A DNA stretch of 51,717 nucleotides. Origin: CAYJBP01 sp964372025 (GTDB taxonomy: Bacteria; Bacillota; Dehalobacteriia; UBA4068). The first letter of the stretch is position 1; each line of letters starts with the position of its first letter. The translations under genes and the position numbers were made by a program. Where the stretch lies: assembly GCA_964372025.1 (NCBI GenBank), contig CAYJPF010000005.1:1-51717 (forward strand). Reading direction: 5' to 3'. Below are positions 49,201 through 51,717 of the stretch, one piece after another. The notes beneath the pieces are model-generated. The model did not search any database. It saw nothing but the letters and a program-made list of their open reading frames with translations, and was not told where the DNA came from.

Positions 49201-49821
49201 ATGAGTTTATTTATCACATTTGAAGGAATTGATGGCAGCGGCAAGACCACGATGCTTACAAGGCTTGCCGCGCATTTAGCTGCCCAAAATTATGATTTTA
49301 TTAGCACTTTAGAGCCCGGCGGCAGTGCTTTGGGCCAAAATTTGCGGCAGATTTTGCTAAATGATAGCCATTTAAAGCCATCTTGCCAAGCCGAGGCCTT
49401 ATTATTTGCAGCCGATCGTGCCGTGCATATCGAGCAAAAAATTAAGCCGGCTTTGGCTAAAGGGCAAATTGTGCTTTGCGATCGTTTTATCGATTCTACC
49501 ATAGCCTATCAGGGTGGCGGTCGTGGCTTGGATATGGCTTTTTTAGAGCAGCTTAATAATTTTGCTACCGCTAATTTAAAGCCGGATATTAGCTTTTATT
49601 TTGATTTACCGCTTAATATTGCCCGTCAAAGACAGAATGCGGTTTTGGATAAAATGGAGCAAGAAGCGGCGGCTTTTTTTGAGCGGGTAATAGCTACCTA
49701 TAAGCAACTGGCTTTGGCCGATCCTAAGCGTATTAAAACTATTGATGCCACTCAAGGCCTAGACCAAGTTTTTGCCGCCGTACTTAGCCATTTAGAGGGC
49801 TTAGCAGGGTGGCCGGCATGA
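49201..49821 (+). CDS. tmk: Thymidylate kinase
   Basis: A 206-residue P-loop kinase converting dTMP to dTDP. FEGIDGSGKTT is the P-loop (9-17), FAADRAVHIEQKI and CDRFIDSTIAYQGGGRG are the conserved DR motifs, with helices in normal order and length. The usual TREPGG motif reads TLEPGG, so its Arg is replaced by Leu, a noteworthy change near the phosphate donor/acceptor site. It lies 12 nt after lysA and overlaps holB by 4 nt. Confidence 0.92.
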   Translation: MSLFITFEGIDGSGKTTMLTRLAAHLAAQNYDFISTLEPGGSALGQNLRQILLNDSHLKPSCQAEALLFAADRAVHIEQKIKPALAKGQIVLCDRFIDSTIAYQGGGRGLDMAFLEQLNNFATANLKPDISFYFDLPLNIARQRQNAVLDKMEQEAAAFFERVIATYKQLALADPKRIKTIDATQGLDQVFAAVLSHLEGLAGWPA

Positions 49822-50654
49822 CTAATCAAAGGCCAACCCCGGCCGCTGCTTTGCTGGCGGCTATTGAGCAAAAGCGCCTAACCCATGCCCTAATTTTGGC
49901 CGGTAAGGATGCCTTGCAGCAGGCCGAACTTTTGGCTCAAGCTTTGCTATGTACTGAGGCGCAAGCGGCAAGTAGCGGCCTAAGCTGTGGTAAATGTTTG
50001 GCTTGCAAGCAATACTTGGCTAATCAGCATGTGGATTGTCATAGTTATAGCCCTGATAAAAGTGGGCATAGTATTGAGAGTATGCGTCAATTGCAAAACG
50101 AGGCATATTTGCAATCTTATACCGGTGGCAATAAAGTATTTATTATTTTGGAGGCCGAATTATTATTAAGCGCGGCAGCTAATAGCCTGTTAAAGCTATT
50201 GGAGGAGCCGCCTGATGATTGTTATTTTATTTTGGTTTGCACGGCCGAGGATAGTTTGCTAAGCACCATACGATCGCGCTGCCAATTATTTTATTTAGGG
50301 TCGGCGCAGGATTTAAGCCTAGACGAGCAATTATTGGCCGAGATTCGCCCCGAGGCCGAGGCTTTTTGGCAGGAGTTGCCGCAGATGCCTTTATATCAAG
50401 CTTTATTACAGACTAAACGGGAAAAAAAAGATAAGGTTTGGTGGCTACATTATTTAAGTATTTTGCAGCAATTAATCATGGCTTTTTTGAAGGGTGAAAG
50501 GGTAGCCCCCTTCGACAGGCAAAGCGCTTTAGCTGCCGGTTTATTATTAGAGCAGAGTATATCGATGCTTAATAGGAATATAAATCAGAAGTTACTTTTA
50601 TCAATAATTTTTATTCGTTTTTGGACTTATGCCCATAAAGAGGCGAATAATTAA
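49818..50654 (+). CDS. holB: DNA polymerase III delta-prime subunit
   Basis: A clamp-loader subunit of 278 residues, starting at an ATG that overlaps the tmk stop (ATGA); a GTG three codons earlier is also possible. THALILAGKDALQQAELLAQALLC, a four-Cys zinc knuckle (C..CGKCLACKQ), IESMRQLQNEAYLQSYTGGNKVFIILEAELLLSAAANSLLKLLEEPPDDCYFILVC and the SRC motif STIRSRCQ are diagnostic. The P-loop is degenerate, as expected for delta-prime. tmk-holB is a common Firmicute pair. Confidence 0.93.
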   Translation: MTNQRPTPAAALLAAIEQKRLTHALILAGKDALQQAELLAQALLCTEAQAASSGLSCGKCLACKQYLANQHVDCHSYSPDKSGHSIESMRQLQNEAYLQSYTGGNKVFIILEAELLLSAAANSLLKLLEEPPDDCYFILVCTAEDSLLSTIRSRCQLFYLGSAQDLSLDEQLLAEIRPEAEAFWQELPQMPLYQALLQTKREKKDKVWWLHYLSILQQLIMAFLKGERVAPFDRQSALAAGLLLEQSISMLNRNINQKLLLSIIFIRFWTYAHKEANN

Positions 50655-50713
50655 AGGATTTTAACAAAAAATAGCGAATTATTTGCTAATATAATTTTGA
50701 GGTGGTGACATAA

Positions 50714-51028
50714 TTGTTTTTAGTAGCGAGTGCCGGTAATGAATCAATGATGATGATTGGTTATATGGGATTTTTGGTTTTAATCTTTTACTTTTTGCTA
50801 ATTCGTCCTCAGCAAAAGCAAAAGAAAAAGCGTAAATCGATGATGGATGCATTAAGCGTTGGCGATGAGATCTTTACCGCGGGGGGAATTTTGGGAACTA
50901 TAACCCGCATTAAGGAGCAAACCATTTGGTTACGCATATCCGACAAAACCGAGATTGAATTGCTTAAGACCTCGATTGGCGGTTTAAAAACCAAAGAAGA
51001 AGATACAACAACAGCTCCCAGCAATTAA
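50714..51028 (+). CDS. yajC: YajC, Sec translocase accessory subunit
   Basis: A 104-residue protein starting at TTG with GAGGTGGTGA upstream. One TM (about 12-30), then LLIRPQQKQKKKRKSMMDALSVGDEIFTAGGILGTITRIKEQTIWLRISDKTEIELLKTSIG, which is the canonical YajC pattern (RPQ..K......L..GD.V.T.GGI.G.I). It associates with SecDF-YidC. secD/secF do not follow within the window. A terminator comes next. Confidence 0.93.
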   Translation: MFLVASAGNESMMMIGYMGFLVLIFYFLLIRPQQKQKKKRKSMMDALSVGDEIFTAGGILGTITRIKEQTIWLRISDKTEIELLKTSIGGLKTKEEDTTTAPSN

Positions 51029-51038
51029 AGCAAATAAG

Positions 51039-51074
51039 GCTGCCGTAAATTAAACAATTTACGGCAGCTTTTTT
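51039..51074 (+). terminator. Terminator of yajC
   Basis: GCTGCCGTAAATT-AAAC-AATTTACGGCAGC, a 13-bp perfect stem, followed by six T. Confidence 0.93.
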
Positions 51075-51165
51075 ATGAAGAGCAAAAAAAATGAAATTTT
51101 TTAAAAAAGTTTTTGCTTTTGCTTTTTTCAAAAAGCAAAGGTCTTAATCTTTTGAACTTAATCTT

Positions 51166-51194
51166 TTGAACTTAATCTTTCTTTCAATTATAAT
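51166..51194 (+). promoter_or_regulatory. Candidate sigma-A promoter in the gene-poor tail
   Basis: TTGAAC (51166-51171), 17-bp spacer and perfect TATAAT (51189-51194). The -35 lies in a 14-bp tandem repeat (CTTAATCTTTTGAA, about 2.5 copies, 51143-51180). A transcript would run to the hairpin at 51391, about 230 nt. Confidence 0.5.
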
Positions 51195-51225
51195 AAAGAG
51201 GGTAATGCAGGTTAGATAGGATTAT

Positions 51226-51351
51226 GTGGTGTCTGCAAAAAGTGATAATCGAATTGATAAAATTGAAAGAAAGCTGCTATTTTTATTTGCGAAGCAAATA
51301 AAAATGAAGTGCTCTACGATAATCAAAGTATTAAGCAAATTTTATGCTTAA
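51226..51351 (+). CDS. Possible 41-codon small ORF
   Basis: A GTG (51226) or the next GTG opens a frame of 41 codons ending at TAA 51349-51351. The product would be basic and partly hydrophobic (core IDKIERKLLFLFAKQIKMK). A weak AGGA lies 5-6 nt upstream. It sits between a good promoter and a terminator, but the same DNA also forms a 12-bp perfect hairpin (51279-51305), so the region may instead be a non-coding RNA. No homology recognised. Confidence 0.25.
   Translation: MVSAKSDNRIDKIERKLLFLFAKQIKMKCSTIIKVLSKFYA
51279..51305 (+). other. Perfect 12-bp hairpin with GAA loop
   Basis: ATTTTTATTTGC-GAA-GCAAATAAAAAT. The GAA triloop is shared with the TTTTGGC-GAA-GCCAAAA hairpin of the dispersed repeat. 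Confidence 0.6.
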
Positions 51352-51390
51352 GTAAGCAAATTTTTATGTTTAGGAAAGCAAAAAAGAGGG

Positions 51391-51431
51391 GCTATCGCAA
51401 ATTTTATTATTGTTTGCGATAGCTTTTTTTT
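51391..51431 (+). terminator. Rho-independent terminator
   Basis: GCTATCGCAAA and TTTGCGATAGC form an 11-bp stem with an 11-nt A/T loop, followed by eight T. Its GGGGCTATCGCA-type left arm matches the terminator arms of the dispersed repeat family at 4731 and 9157. Confidence 0.85.
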
Positions 51432-51451
51432 GTTGATTGTTATTGTCTGTT

Positions 51452-51632
51452 GTTAGCTGGATTATAGCTTGCCTCAATTTATCGGCGGATAGTTATATTT
51501 GTTGTGCTTCGTATGTTCAAAGGTTTGCCTTTTATACTGTTTGTTTTTGTTAGCTGGGTTATAGGCATCTTATATTTATCGGCGGATATTTAGTTTGGGT
51601 TGTGCTTCGTGTATTTAAAGGTTTGCTTGTCC
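51452..51632. repeat. Two imperfect direct repeats with 97-bp period
   Basis: Copies start at 51452 and 51549. Each has GTTAGCTGG, TTATAG, ATTTATCGGCGGATA, GTTGTGCTTCGT and AAAGGTTTGC in the same order and spacing. Neither encodes a visible ORF. After them, 51633-51717 shows TTTGGTCGCA twice and a GCTAGTTT/AAACTAGC inverted pair; nothing else is recognised. Confidence 0.7.
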
Positions 51633-51717
51633 CTTCCTACGTTTGCTAGTTTATTTTCTTTGGTCGCAGAGGGGGCGTTACTTTTTGGTCGCAAAAACTA
51701 GCGTGAAAAGGCTTGAA

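Overview
The window looks like the chromosome of a low-GC, endospore-forming, anaerobic Firmicute of the class Clostridia. The evidence is a complete spoIIIAA-AH operon, a gerA-type germinant receptor operon, a spoVACDE operon, a SpoVB-like flippase, SLH-domain surface proteins, lipoproteins with classical lipoboxes, strong Shine-Dalgarno sites, frequent TTG/GTG starts and many Rho-independent terminators. I see no tRNA, rRNA, transposase, phage gene or CRISPR array. The species cannot be named from what is visible.

Layout. 1-4.7 kb: a surface/secretome block with an RCC1-repeat secreted protein (cut by the left edge), a three-repeat lipoprotein behind a structured leader and terminator, a small membrane protein and an SLH protein. 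4.73-5.23 kb: a nearly 500-bp imperfect palindrome built from two inverted copies of a dispersed structured repeat; a partial third copy is at 9.05-9.19 kb. 5.3-9.8 kb: a homologue of pentameric ligand-gated ion channels divergent from a MalT-type LuxR regulator, then a lipoprotein with a Glu/Val tandem repeat. 10-15.4 kb: an M24 peptidase, a CPBP protease with a possible ATC start, a folate ECF S-component (FolT) plus NimA-like flavoprotein operon preceded by a tetrahydrofolate riboswitch with attenuator, a YfcC-type transporter and YerC. 15.5-24.4 kb: gerAA-AC-AB divergent from spoIIIAA-AH; two GT2 glycosyltransferases are packed directly behind spoIIIAH. 26.3-35.2 kb: a PRC-barrel protein, a CotS/APH-fold predicted pseudokinase, an APC permease, a YesN/YesM-like two-component system with a direct-repeat operator, MeaB and a DUF401 transporter. 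35.4-41 kb: dxs-tlyA converging on a DUF421-DUF4363-spoVAC-spoVAD-spoVAE operon. 41.2-46.2 kb: bactofilin, two membrane proteins, SpoVB-like flippase, YfbR-type nucleotidase and TraX. 46.3-51 kb: HAD phosphatase, membrane-anchored trypsin-like protease, lysA, tmk, holB and yajC. 51-51.7 kb: a gene-poor tail with a promoter, a 41-codon ORF, hairpins and a 97-bp-period direct repeat.

How the genes work together. The dominant theme is sporulation and germination: the SpoIIIA channel complex, the Ger receptor, SpoVA proteins for dipicolinate handling, SpoVB-type lipid flipping and DAP synthesis (LysA) for cortex peptidoglycan. The clearest regulatory story is the folT leader. Its aptamer folds like the THF-I riboswitch, and its 3' pseudoknot strand can alternatively pair with the 5' arm of the terminator, giving a simple ligand-dependent OFF switch. 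Other points of interest are the predicted ligand-gated channel, the Asp-to-Asn pseudokinase, a duplicated sigma-G-like -10 box before the spoVA operon, and the dispersed inverted-repeat family.
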